This document shows positions 52,292 to 60,464 of a stretch of 64,000 nt of DNA, piece after piece (the first letter of the stretch is position 1; every line of letters starts with the position of its first letter). Source of the stretch: Candidatus Poribacteria bacterium (GTDB taxonomy: Bacteria; Poribacteria; WGA-4E; PCPOR2b). A program made the position numbers and the translations under genes. The stretch covers positions 98,654 through 162,653 of the forward strand of contig JAJECO010000079.1 in NCBI GenBank assembly GCA_022822005.1, in the 5' to 3' direction. The notes beneath the pieces are model-generated. The model worked only from the letters and a program-made list of their open reading frames with translations, was not told where the DNA came from and did not search any database.

Positions 52292-52655
52292 TGGTAAAAA
52301 TTATAATTACTGATACATTTGAATAATAACCACTGGTGTTAGTTTGCAGCTGTTGATAACGTCAAACGTGATGCCCCGATAAATCCCCGATGAATCGGGA
52401 CAGGCGGGACAGGCGGGACAGGCTGTGAAACATGAAAACTATTGGCTCTTCGGTGCCTTTAGCCCCGGAGGGGCGACATGTTTATAGCACACGGATAAAC
52501 AAATACCCCAAAGCCCCGGAGGGGCGACATGTGCAGCCAAAGGGTAGACCCAATGAGTTACTAATGAATCAATGAACGTTTCAACAATGTGGGGAAGACC
52601 CTCTCACTAACTAGCACCAAAGGTTAATATGTATATTTATTTGTATTGTTCACCA
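52292..52655. mobile_element. 364-bp MITE-like element inserted in the methyltransferase gene
   Basis: It is bounded by TA on both sides (52290-52291 and 52656-52657). The ends form imperfect terminal inverted repeats: left TGGTAAAAATTATAATTA and right, reverse-complemented, TGGTGAACAATACAAATA; 21 of the first 30 positions match. No ORF is credible. Inside are three tandem GGGACAGGC units (52397-52423) and two copies of a GC-rich 20-mer (52461 and 52512). TA duplication and short TIRs fit a non-autonomous element moved by an IS630/Tc1-mariner-type transposase, which is not in the window. Confidence 0.88.
52461..52532. repeat. direct repeat inside the MITE-like element
   Basis: AGCCCCGGAGGGGCGACATG occurs at 52461-52480 and again at 52512-52531, 51 bp apart; each copy contains the self-complementary CCCCGGAGGGG. 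The intervening DNA is AT-richer. The pair looks like a repeated hairpin unit within the mobile element. Confidence 0.8.
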
Positions 52656-53235
52656 TAGATCGACCGGATGATTCTGTAGATGTCGTCCTCATGCTGGGAC
52701 CACTGTACCATTTGACGGAGCAAAACGAGCGAATCGCGGCATTACAAGAATCGTATCGAATCCTTAGGAAAGGCGGGATTATATTCGCTGTCGCTATCTC
52801 CCGATATGCTTCGACCCTACACGGTATGATAGATGGTAACATGGATCCAGAGTTTATCAAAATTGCATCCCGAGATTTACGGGAAGGGCAGCACCGCAAC
52901 CCAAACGAGCATCCAAGGTACTTTACAACGGCGTTTCTCCATCGGCCAGAGGAATTCAAGTCAGAGATAGAAACGGCGGGATTCAATCTTGAAGGTCTGT
53001 TTGGGATTCAAGGACCCGCTTGGCTGCTACAAAACCTCGAAGAACAGTGGGCGGATCGAAACTACCGTGAGCGTCTGCTACATATCGCCCGTTCCCTTGA
53101 AAGCGAACCGTCAGTAATTGGTGTAAGCGCACATATTATGGCGATTGCTCGTAAAACGGAAAACATTGCCTAAACGCGAGGGGCAGGCCAAAAATGCGAG
53201 AAGACAGATTAAGCAAAGGACCGAAGGGTAACTGA

Positions 53236-53790
53236 ATGAAGACTTTAAGAAGTTATAGTATCGCCGAGCAATTGCCGAATGTGGAGACAGACCGCCTCTA
53301 TTTTAAGATTATTGATATGGGCGATGTCGATTTCATTCATCAACTATATTCGGATTGGAAGGTTTCACAACATCTGGGGAAAGTGCCATTTCCTTTCGGA
53401 TATGAGGACGCGATACGAACGACTTCTCATTGTGTCTCGAAGGAAACCATCGAAGATACTATGACTTTGCTAATAAAGAAAAAGGATGACCATCGAACTA
53501 TCGGGATTGTTACCTTGAGAAAAGATGGAGAGTTAGGAATACTCGGCTATTCGATTCTCCCCGAATTCTGGAACATGGGATTTGCAACCGAAGCCTGCAA
53601 GAGAATTGTCAATTTTGGGTTCGAATGTTTGGAATTGTCAACGATTCAGGCAAGTACCACTGAAAATAATATTGCTTCGATGAAGGTTTTGGAAAAGTTA
53701 GGGTTTTCCCTTAGAGAAGATGAAATCAAAGAAAACTCAATCCATAGTGGAGAAAGACTTGTCAGAAGATATCAAATTCAAAGCCAATAG
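53236..53790 (+). CDS. GNAT family N-acetyltransferase (RimJ/RimL type)
   Basis: 184 residues. The order is that of ribosomal-protein N-terminal acetyltransferase-like GNATs: TDRLYFKIIDMGDVDFIHQLYSDW, IGIVTLRKDGELGILGYSILPEFWNMGFATEACKRI (motif A, N-x-G-x-A) and STTENNIASMKVLEKLGF (motif B). Such proteins acetylate protein N-termini or small amines. AAGGGTAA precedes the ATG. It overlaps the NUDIX gene by about 70 bp at its 3' end if that gene starts at 53720. It begins a plus-strand run continuing to 60415. Confidence 0.88.
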   Translation: MKTLRSYSIAEQLPNVETDRLYFKIIDMGDVDFIHQLYSDWKVSQHLGKVPFPFGYEDAIRTTSHCVSKETIEDTMTLLIKKKDDHRTIGIVTLRKDGELGILGYSILPEFWNMGFATEACKRIVNFGFECLELSTIQASTTENNIASMKVLEKLGFSLREDEIKENSIHSGERLVRRYQIQSQ

Positions 53791-54283
53791 ACAAGGAATC
53801 CGACTTGTAGCCCGGGCGGCAATCGTCCGCGATGACGCAATGCTACTTGTTGCGTTTGATGACGAGAACGGGTTCCATTATAATCTGCCCGGCGGCGGTG
53901 TTGAGCCGGGCGAAACGCTGTACGATGGGGCACGGCGTGAAGTCCGCGAGGAAGCTGCTGCGGAAGTGGAAGTGAAGGAACTGCTGTTTGTCTACGAATG
54001 TTTCCCACCCGACTACGGCTTTACGCTAGATGAAAAGCCGCATTGCGTTGATTTCCTTTTCCGTTGTGCCCTTTGCGAAGGAAGTGAACCACGCCTGCCC
54101 GATAATCCGGACAAAAACGAGATCGCCGTTCACTGGATTCCGCTGGAGGACTTTCCTAACGTCCCGCTTGTACCACGAATTCAAGGTCGGGTGATTGCTG
54201 CTCTACAAAGAGACAGCGATGATCCGTTTTGTCTAAGCCCCGATATGACGGAGGAAATCAAGGGTTTGAGTCGAAGTGCCTAA
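53720..54283 (+). CDS. NUDIX hydrolase
   Basis: Up to 187 residues. The NUDIX box is visible as GGGVEPGETLYDGARREVREEAAAEV, fitting G-x5-E-x7-R-E-x-x-E-E-x-G-x with Ala in place of the last Gly; the first Gly is in GGGVEPGE and metal-binding glutamates are intact. Members cleave nucleoside diphosphate linked to another group. The start is uncertain: ATG 53720 overlaps the GNAT gene by 71 bp with no clear site, and GTG 53747 or TTG 53759 (after GTGGAGAAAG) are alternatives giving ~174-178 residues. Part of the acetyltransferase-NUDIX-Eis run. Confidence 0.85.
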   Translation: MKSKKTQSIVEKDLSEDIKFKANRQGIRLVARAAIVRDDAMLLVAFDDENGFHYNLPGGGVEPGETLYDGARREVREEAAAEVEVKELLFVYECFPPDYGFTLDEKPHCVDFLFRCALCEGSEPRLPDNPDKNEIAVHWIPLEDFPNVPLVPRIQGRVIAALQRDSDDPFCLSPDMTEEIKGLSRSA

Positions 54284-54342
54284 TTGGTAAATAAGATGTT
54301 GTTGTACAGGAAAATAGATAAGAAAATTATACGGAAATTTAA

Positions 54343-55674
54343 ATGCCTACAAATTCAATTCTCTCACAAATGCCTATTGACCTAGGCGACAATCTAATCT
54401 TGCGGTTTGCGCACTCCGCCGACGTGGACGCCCTCGCTGAATTTAACGGTCGCGTTTTCGAGGATGAGCGGGTTGAGCATGGGATACGAGGCTTGATGTC
54501 AGGCTATCACCCAACGGTGAAAGCGAGCGATTTTACATTGGTAGAAGATACCCACACGAACAAAATCGTTTCGTCAATGTGCCTTATTTCTCAGACGTGG
54601 GCATATCGCGGGATTCCATTCAAGCTTGGGCGTCCCGAAGTGGTCGTCACGGAACCAGAATATCGGCGACGCGGATTGGTGCGAAAACAGTTTGAGGTGA
54701 TACACGCCTTGAGCGCATCAAGAGGTGAACTGATGCAAGGCATCACCGGTATTCCGTGGTATTATCGCCAATTCGGGTATGAGATGGCAATGGAAGTCGA
54801 TGGTGGAAGAGCCATAGCTGGAATCGATCTGCCGAAGCTGAAAGATGGTGACTCCGAAAAATATCATCTGCGTCCCGTGGTAGACGATGACCACGCCTTC
54901 ATTCGAGAGTTGTATGACTGTGCTAGTTGTCGTCAACCTTTCTCGACCCTACGGTCAGAGACGGAATGGAGTTATGAGTTCGGCGGACGTTCGGAAAACG
55001 ATTTTGCACACTGGAAATGGCTGATTATTGAGACGGCGGAACGTGAGCGATTGGGTTACGTGCAATACTACCCGTGGATAGAGGATAACGCACTATACAT
55101 CGTTCAGATGGAACTCAAATCCGGCGTGGGCTATCTGAACCTGATGCCGAGTGTGTTACGCGGACTGTGGAAGATCGCGCAAACAAAGCCTAAGTGGGGC
55201 AATCATCAGAAGCGAGAATTGGAAAGCCTCATGCTTGAACTTGGTTCCACACACCCAGCCTACCACGCCCTGTTGGGGAATAAAATCTACGAGTATGAAC
55301 CGTATGGATTGTACATCCGTATACCGAATCTGGTTGCCTTTTTACAGCATATCCGGCCTGCTTTACAAAAGAATCTCGTAGGAACTGTCGCAGAAGGTTA
55401 TAACGGCGAACTGAAACTGAATTACTACCGAAGCGGCATGCAACTGAAATTTAACGATGGAAGAATAACGGACATCTCCACTTGGTCACCCGATTCGGTC
55501 GAGGATGGCGATGCTCGGTTGCCAGATCTGACCTTTTTGCAGCTCCTGTGTGGTCGCCGTCGGTTCAACGAATTGAAAACCAATTTTGTCGACTGTGACG
55601 GACGGGACGAGGCGGGTGTCTTGCTCGATTGTCTGTTCCCACCGTTCACCGGAAATGTCTGGTGTTTGTCATGA
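54343..55674 (+). CDS. Eis-like GNAT acetyltransferase with SCP2-like C-terminal domain
   Basis: 443 residues, the length of Eis-type acetyltransferases. The N-terminal GNAT domain has VVVTEPEYRRRGLVRKQFEV (motif A, R-R-G-L-V) and GITGIPWYYRQFGYEMAM; a second degenerate GNAT follows (about 175-310), and the end (NLVGTVAEGYNGELKLNYYRSGMQLKF) resembles a sterol-carrier-like domain. Eis enzymes acetylate aminoglycosides or protein lysines. The C-terminal carboxylate used by true Eis cannot be judged. Only weak ACGGAAA precedes the ATG. Followed by the ADP-ribosyltransferase-like gene 14 bp later. Confidence 0.85.
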   Translation: MPTNSILSQMPIDLGDNLILRFAHSADVDALAEFNGRVFEDERVEHGIRGLMSGYHPTVKASDFTLVEDTHTNKIVSSMCLISQTWAYRGIPFKLGRPEVVVTEPEYRRRGLVRKQFEVIHALSASRGELMQGITGIPWYYRQFGYEMAMEVDGGRAIAGIDLPKLKDGDSEKYHLRPVVDDDHAFIRELYDCASCRQPFSTLRSETEWSYEFGGRSENDFAHWKWLIIETAERERLGYVQYYPWIEDNALYIVQMELKSGVGYLNLMPSVLRGLWKIAQTKPKWGNHQKRELESLMLELGSTHPAYHALLGNKIYEYEPYGLYIRIPNLVAFLQHIRPALQKNLVGTVAEGYNGELKLNYYRSGMQLKFNDGRITDISTWSPDSVEDGDARLPDLTFLQLLCGRRRFNELKTNFVDCDGRDEAGVLLDCLFPPFTGNVWCLS

Positions 55675-55688
55675 AGGAGTGCTTTACG

Positions 55689-56534
55689 TTGGCGAAAAAG
55701 AGAAGAGATCGGAAACAAAAAGATTACTATCAGCGGCGGTTTGAAGATAAAGACTTCGCTTGGCTGGCGGAACAGTTTAAGAAACAGGTTGCACGAAACC
55801 CCGACCTAACACTGGAGGAATATGCGATTCGCCACGGCGTTGAATCCAAACGAATCCGCAGTTTTATCAATGTGGACCGGAATATCGGGCTTAAGGACGT
55901 AATTACCGTCTGGCACGGTACGACAGTTGATAGAGCTGAGGCGATTATGGAGGGAGGATTTAAAGCGCGGGCAAGGGCAGGGAAGAAAATCTGGTTTACC
56001 CAAAAATCAAGGGAAGCCCGTAAGAGGGCAGCGCAGCTCGCGCAATCTCGTGGAAAAGCACCTGTGGTTTTCCGCTGTCAGATTAATATTGGCAAATATA
56101 GCGAATTTGACAATCCACGTCCACATCATTTCGCTTTCAAACATTCCTGTATTGACAAAGCGGTTATCTCCAGTGTATCCGGTTTGGAGGTGAACGGGGA
56201 GGACAAATTTCGACAAGAAACAGAGGTCAAAGAGGAATTGGTTGATATTATTCTTACCAGAACCTCTGGCAAATATGGCGTATTGTTGTGGGTAAATGCC
56301 TATCTGGAGGGGGAGGGTCAGACGCCCATAGACGAAAACCATCCAGCAATTGAGAAAATTTATCAATGGATAGAGGCGCAATACACTGGAGATCGAGAGG
56401 ATGCAATCTCCGAAGAGGAGATGTTAGTACAAGTAAAGATACACCTGAATGGAGAGTCCCAAAAAATGACGGATCTGGGCATTGCAAATTTGGACACAAA
56501 TGAGGTGGGGGACAAAGGTGGTGGAGAAAACTGA
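55689..56534 (+). CDS. ADP-ribosyltransferase-fold-like protein of unknown function
   Basis: 281 residues from TTG 55689, which follows AAGGAG at 55674-55679; an ATG at 55671 overlapping the previous stop has no site. The N-terminus is very basic (AKKRRDRKQKDYYQRR). A central segment, VITVWHGTTVDRAEAIMEGGF, then KKIWFTQKSREARKRAAQLA and PVVFRCQINIG, follows the H-G-T ... A-x-x-I-x-x-x-G-F ... F-T pattern of the ADP-ribosyltransferase/KptA/Tpt1 fold (the HGT and a later aromatic-T strand). A C-terminal acidic tail ends GGGEN. The assignment rests on motifs only. It overlaps the next reading frame by 14 bp. Confidence 0.55.
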   Translation: MAKKRRDRKQKDYYQRRFEDKDFAWLAEQFKKQVARNPDLTLEEYAIRHGVESKRIRSFINVDRNIGLKDVITVWHGTTVDRAEAIMEGGFKARARAGKKIWFTQKSREARKRAAQLAQSRGKAPVVFRCQINIGKYSEFDNPRPHHFAFKHSCIDKAVISSVSGLEVNGEDKFRQETEVKEELVDIILTRTSGKYGVLLWVNAYLEGEGQTPIDENHPAIEKIYQWIEAQYTGDREDAISEEEMLVQVKIHLNGESQKMTDLGIANLDTNEVGDKGGGEN

Positions 56535-58589
56535 ACGGGTGCAGTGGTTGCGCGCGATAATTTGGGGTTGATTACGCTGCGGGCTATACCGCTTTTCGCA
56601 GAAACGCAAAATTCGACGCGCACCATTGATGCCACATGGGTAGATACGCCCCCGGTCATTGATGGGGACCTTACCGACAGTGTGTGGCAACACGCTCAAG
56701 TTGCGAACAAGTTCTTCCGTGCAAAGGAGGGTGACATTCAGCTCGCACAACTAAACACTCAAGCAAAGGTTTTGTACGATGAAAACGCTCTCTATATCGG
56801 TGTGTATTGTGAGGAGCCGGACATGAACAGTCTACGCGAAACGAAAACGCGACGGGATTCCCCTGTTTGGCAGAACGACTGCATTGAAGTGATGCTTGAT
56901 ACCTATTATGACCGCCGTAACTGCTACATTTTTGCCGTCAACACGCTCGGCACACAGACAGATGAGCGGGTCAGCAACGAGAGCGTTTTCGACATGAGTT
57001 GGGATGCAAAATGGGAAGCAAAAATAAAGAAATACCCAAATGGCTGGACCGCAGAATTTGCGATACCGTTCCGTGCACTCCGTTTTAATCGGGATGATAC
57101 TATATGGGGAATCAACTTTTGGCGGGTCCGTCCGGTAAACAGTCAATCCTATTCTTGGGCACGCACCGCTTTTTTCTCACGCGTGTCGGAGTTTGGCAAT
57201 TTGACTGGCTTGAATTTGGAAAAGATCAAAACAGAGCAGAAACTCGGCATTCTCCCCTACGGTAGCTATCGCGCGATAGAAAATCGACCCAATGACCTTG
57301 ATGGTGGGTTAGACCTTATCCTTCCAATTTCGACGCGCCTCACCTCGAACCTGACTTTTAATCCCGATTTTTCACAATTAGAAAGCGATCCAACCCAAAT
57401 TAACATCGCAAGTGACCGCGAGTTATCTCTTCCTGAACGCCGTCCATTCTTCCGGGAGGGTGCCGAGTTGTTTGATCTACCACTCAATCTATTCTACACC
57501 CGTCGCGTTCAAGAAATTGATTTCGGTGCGAAAACGGCGGGCACAATGGGCGGTGCTAATTTCTCGGTTGTCAATACCTATGGTAAAATGATCGATCGGT
57601 ATGATGCCGATCAGAAAAAGCAGGCGAATCTTTTAGCTGGGCGAGTAAATTACAATATCGGTGAGCGGACTGTCATCGGCGCGATGGGCACACACAAACA
57701 CCAAGCCGACCGCGATGTAGGACTCCTATCGCTCAACGGTCGGTTTGGACTTCATCGAAACTGGACTGCAACATCGCAATATGCGGTTGATTTCGTTGAT
57801 GGTGAAACGCACTGGGCGTATTATACCGCGATGGAATGGCTGTATCAAGGGTGGCTCGCCAACGTTCGACTTGAAGAAATCCAGGACGGCTTTCGGCCAA
57901 ATGAGATGGGACTTGAAGATGAAGCGTTCCGTCGGAGCCGTGCCCGTGTAAGGTACAATTATGAGTTTCCAGAGGGGAATTTGGTGCAGCTGTTTCAGGC
58001 TGACACACGCCATTTTCATCAAATCAATGCACAAAGATTGCTACGGGAACGGCGGAGTGAGTTCCGCTTCAATATTGACATTGGTCGGTTTGACCTCTTC
58101 ACTTCTGGCGGGTTTGGTGTGCTCCGTGAAGTCGGTCAGCTTTTTGACACCAAGTTTATTGGCTCAGAGATTGATTATGAAGCACCGTGGTGGCACTTAG
58201 CGGTTGGAAATCGTTTCGGTATACGCCGAGATGAGTTCAACCGATTTACCAACTTCTCTGCGGGTGTCAACCTCTTCGGCAAGTTGACCGCTGATATAGA
58301 CCTCGATAATTTCTTTTGGCGTACGCATCAAAATACACTGATTTTCCGGCTCCGTAGTAACTATCAATTGACTCAAAAGATCGGTTGGCTCATTTTTGTT
58401 GAGCGTGTTGATGAACGGCTGCAAGGTGAGATTAGCTACAATTTCAACGCAATCTTCGACTACGAATTCACCCCAGAGAGCCACTTCTTCTTCGTGTTTG
58501 TTGATAGCCTGCCGGGTGAGCGAGCTGTGTTTACGAAACTCGCGTATCTTTTTGAATCTGGTTTCCCAGATTTCCGTCAATTTCAATGA
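56521..58589 (+). CDS. CBM9-domain outer-membrane-type protein (DUF5916-like), with an apparent frameshift at the start
   Basis: About 680 residues. The first ~200 after the N-terminus are a carbohydrate-binding module 9-like domain (IDGDLTDSVWQHAQ, YIGVYCEEPD, WTAEFAIPFRALRF). The remaining ~450 residues alternate short strands, as in DUF5916-type beta-barrel proteins (FNPDFSQLESDPTQIN, ERRPFFREGAELF). A signal peptide is not intact in one frame: GTG 56521 (after ACAAAGG) gives VEKTERVQWLRAIIWG then a stop, while the main frame continues LITLRAIPLFA. One missing G at 56563-56566 would join them into a good signal peptide. The single open frame starts only at GTG 56544. Confidence 0.75.
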
Positions 58590-58604
58590 GGGTAACTCAT
58601 CAAA

Positions 58605-59786
58605 ATGCCCAAATCAGACGAAAAAGACCATTCCGAAACCGTAGCAATTGCAGAAAACGTCCTCTGTAAAGCATTCGGGGGCGATGTGCGGCTTAAAATG
58701 GAAACAGAATTTGATACAGATCGGGCGACGGTCCTTCGCTGTTGTGTAGTAGAAAGCCCCTCCGGTGTTCCGCAAAGCGTTGTCGTCAAAAGGGCACTGA
58801 CCACTGATGGAACGGAATTTCATCCGAACTCACCGGATGAAATGGTTCCCCGATTCTTCAACGATTGGGCGGGACTCGAATTTTTGAGCGAAATCTCAAA
58901 TGGAGATTCGCCGGCCGCACAATTTTATGCCGGAGATTGGGAAAAGGGGCTTATGGTCATTGAGGACTTAGGAGATGGGCGGAATTTTTATGGGAGCTTG
59001 CGCGGAGAATCTCCCACAGCTGCAACAGGGGAATTAATTAAACTGGCGAGGGCACTGGGAAAAGTGCACGCCCTGACAATTCGCAAGAAAACAGCGTACG
59101 ATAGCATCCGTGACCGACTCGGATCCAGAGATAGACCTCCCTCTATTACCGATGAATGGCGGCGGCTTGTGGAAAAATTAAATGAAGTCTGTGGGAGGAT
59201 TGGAGTGAAACCCAGTCGTGGGGCAAAGACGGAGATGAAAACGGTTGCCGCATTCATTGCTGCCCCAGGACCATTCCAAGCTTATACACACGGCGATCCG
59301 ATTCCGATGAATGCGCTGCCTGTCGGCGATGAAAGAAAACTCTTCGACTTTGAGTTTGGTGAGTATCGGCATGCGCTCAGGGATGGAATTTATGGCCGTG
59401 TCTGCTTTCCGACGTGGTACCATATCAACCGTGTACCAGACAATGTGATTCAAGAAATGGAAACGGCGTATCGTGCCGAACTTGCGAAGGGGTGCCCCGA
59501 AGCAGCGGACGATACGCTTTTTTTTCGATCTATTGTCGAAGCGTGTGCCTACTGGGCGACTCACTCCAGACTCAATTTTATAGAAAAGGTATGGGAAGAA
59601 GACCACAAATGGGGAATCTCAACCCAGCGTCAGATTCTCCTGTTGTGTTTTGATATATTTGGGCAAGCGTCGGAAGAATTCGGACATCTGGAAGCCCTCG
59701 GTACGACGGTCCGCGATATAGCTGTCGAATTACGTGAACGCTGGACGGATTTGGAGGAGATGCCGTACTATCCAGCTTTCCGCTGA
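58605..59786 (+). CDS. aminoglycoside phosphotransferase/choline kinase-like protein (APH superfamily)
   Basis: 393 residues. Protein-kinase-like fold: Lys62 in VVVKRA, catalytic loop YTHGDPIPMN with Asp231 and Asn236, and the metal motif LFDFEFGE (Asp248) in place of D-x-D. GLMVIEDLGDG is the hinge-region strand. APH-family enzymes phosphorylate aminoglycosides, choline, homoserine and other metabolites; substrate cannot be assigned. It follows the CBM9 gene by 16 bp and precedes the zinc-finger gene. GAGGGTAAC lies before the ATG. Confidence 0.8.
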   Translation: MPKSDEKDHSETVAIAENVLCKAFGGDVRLKMETEFDTDRATVLRCCVVESPSGVPQSVVVKRALTTDGTEFHPNSPDEMVPRFFNDWAGLEFLSEISNGDSPAAQFYAGDWEKGLMVIEDLGDGRNFYGSLRGESPTAATGELIKLARALGKVHALTIRKKTAYDSIRDRLGSRDRPPSITDEWRRLVEKLNEVCGRIGVKPSRGAKTEMKTVAAFIAAPGPFQAYTHGDPIPMNALPVGDERKLFDFEFGEYRHALRDGIYGRVCFPTWYHINRVPDNVIQEMETAYRAELAKGCPEAADDTLFFRSIVEACAYWATHSRLNFIEKVWEEDHKWGISTQRQILLLCFDIFGQASEEFGHLEALGTTVRDIAVELRERWTDLEEMPYYPAFR

Positions 59787-59869
59787 CACAACGAACATAA
59801 AGAGTGGCGAGTTTTACCGCACAATGTTTTACGCACTACACAACTTAAAATAAAAAGGAGGATTCAAAA

Positions 59870-60415
59870 ATGGAATGTAATAATGTTCGCGAAGAACTTG
59901 TCGCCTACATCGACGACGAGCTTTCTTCGATGGGTAAGCATACAATCGAGGCGCATCTTGCGGATTGTAAGGAATGCGCCGCCGAACACGACAAACTGAA
60001 AGCAACAATCGAATCAACACATAGGATGGAGGCTCTTCAGCCTGCACAAAATTGGTGGGAAACATTGCAGGAACGTCTGTATGCACCTGATTCCGATCTC
60101 GTAGCCGCGATCCACGCTTTACGAGAAGCAATTATGCGTCTGGAAAGCCGCGTAGATGGGGGCGGGGGACGGTTAGCACCGGTGAAAGAGATTATAACAT
60201 TGGAGGAGGTCGCCGCCTATCTGCAAATCGAGCCGGACGTGGTGTGGAAGCTGCTTAACGACATTCCTCACTTTGAGGTGGGGGCTGAACTACGATTCAA
60301 AAAATCCAGCGTTGACGAGTGGATTCGTATGAAGGAAAGTGGAAATTGTGACGATCTATTCGATTGGTATATTTCAACGGGCAGGCTGGATCGAGTCGAT
60401 CGATTGGAACCCTGA
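59870..60415 (+). CDS. anti-sigma-factor-like zinc finger fused to an excisionase-type HTH
   Basis: 181 residues. Residues 1-35 are a zf-HC2 motif: MECNNVREELVAYIDDELS then H-x-x-x-C-x-x-C (AHLADCKEC). A linker with LVAAIHALREAIMRLESRV (helical) leads to EIITLEEVAAYLQIEPDVVWKLL and a strand pair ending FKKSSVDEWIR, which is the MerR/excisionase-like HTH_17 fold. No membrane helix is present, unlike classical zf-HC2 anti-sigma factors. AAGGAGG precedes the ATG. No sigma factor is adjacent. It may regulate transcription by direct DNA binding. The 748-bp mobile element begins 49 bp after its stop. Confidence 0.8.
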   Translation: MECNNVREELVAYIDDELSSMGKHTIEAHLADCKECAAEHDKLKATIESTHRMEALQPAQNWWETLQERLYAPDSDLVAAIHALREAIMRLESRVDGGGGRLAPVKEIITLEEVAAYLQIEPDVVWKLLNDIPHFEVGAELRFKKSSVDEWIRMKESGNCDDLFDWYISTGRLDRVDRLEP

Positions 60416-60464
60416 AACAAACGTGGACTGAGAAAAATGGAAATTGCGGATGTTGATAACAATA

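Larger units (their letters stand above)
51962..53173 (+). pseudogene. SAM-dependent methyltransferase gene split by a 364-bp insertion
   Basis: The 5' part (TTG 51962, with AAGGA upstream) encodes NEIVAHYEQGDEIQRLSS, a class I SAM-binding motif YDVGGGPGNYACWLARQGYEV and ends VGDARHL just before the insertion. The 3' part resumes at 52658 with DRPDDSVDVVLMLGPLYHL, motif IV-like plus the GPLYHL of this family, and runs to 53173. Removing 52292-52655 and one copy of the TA target rejoins the frame exactly (CAT-TTA | GAT-CGA), giving about 281 residues. With the element in place the reading frame stops two codons after it begins, and the C-terminal part could start only at ATG 52646 without the SAM motif. 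The intact protein would methylate a small molecule or protein; target unknown. Confidence 0.9.
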
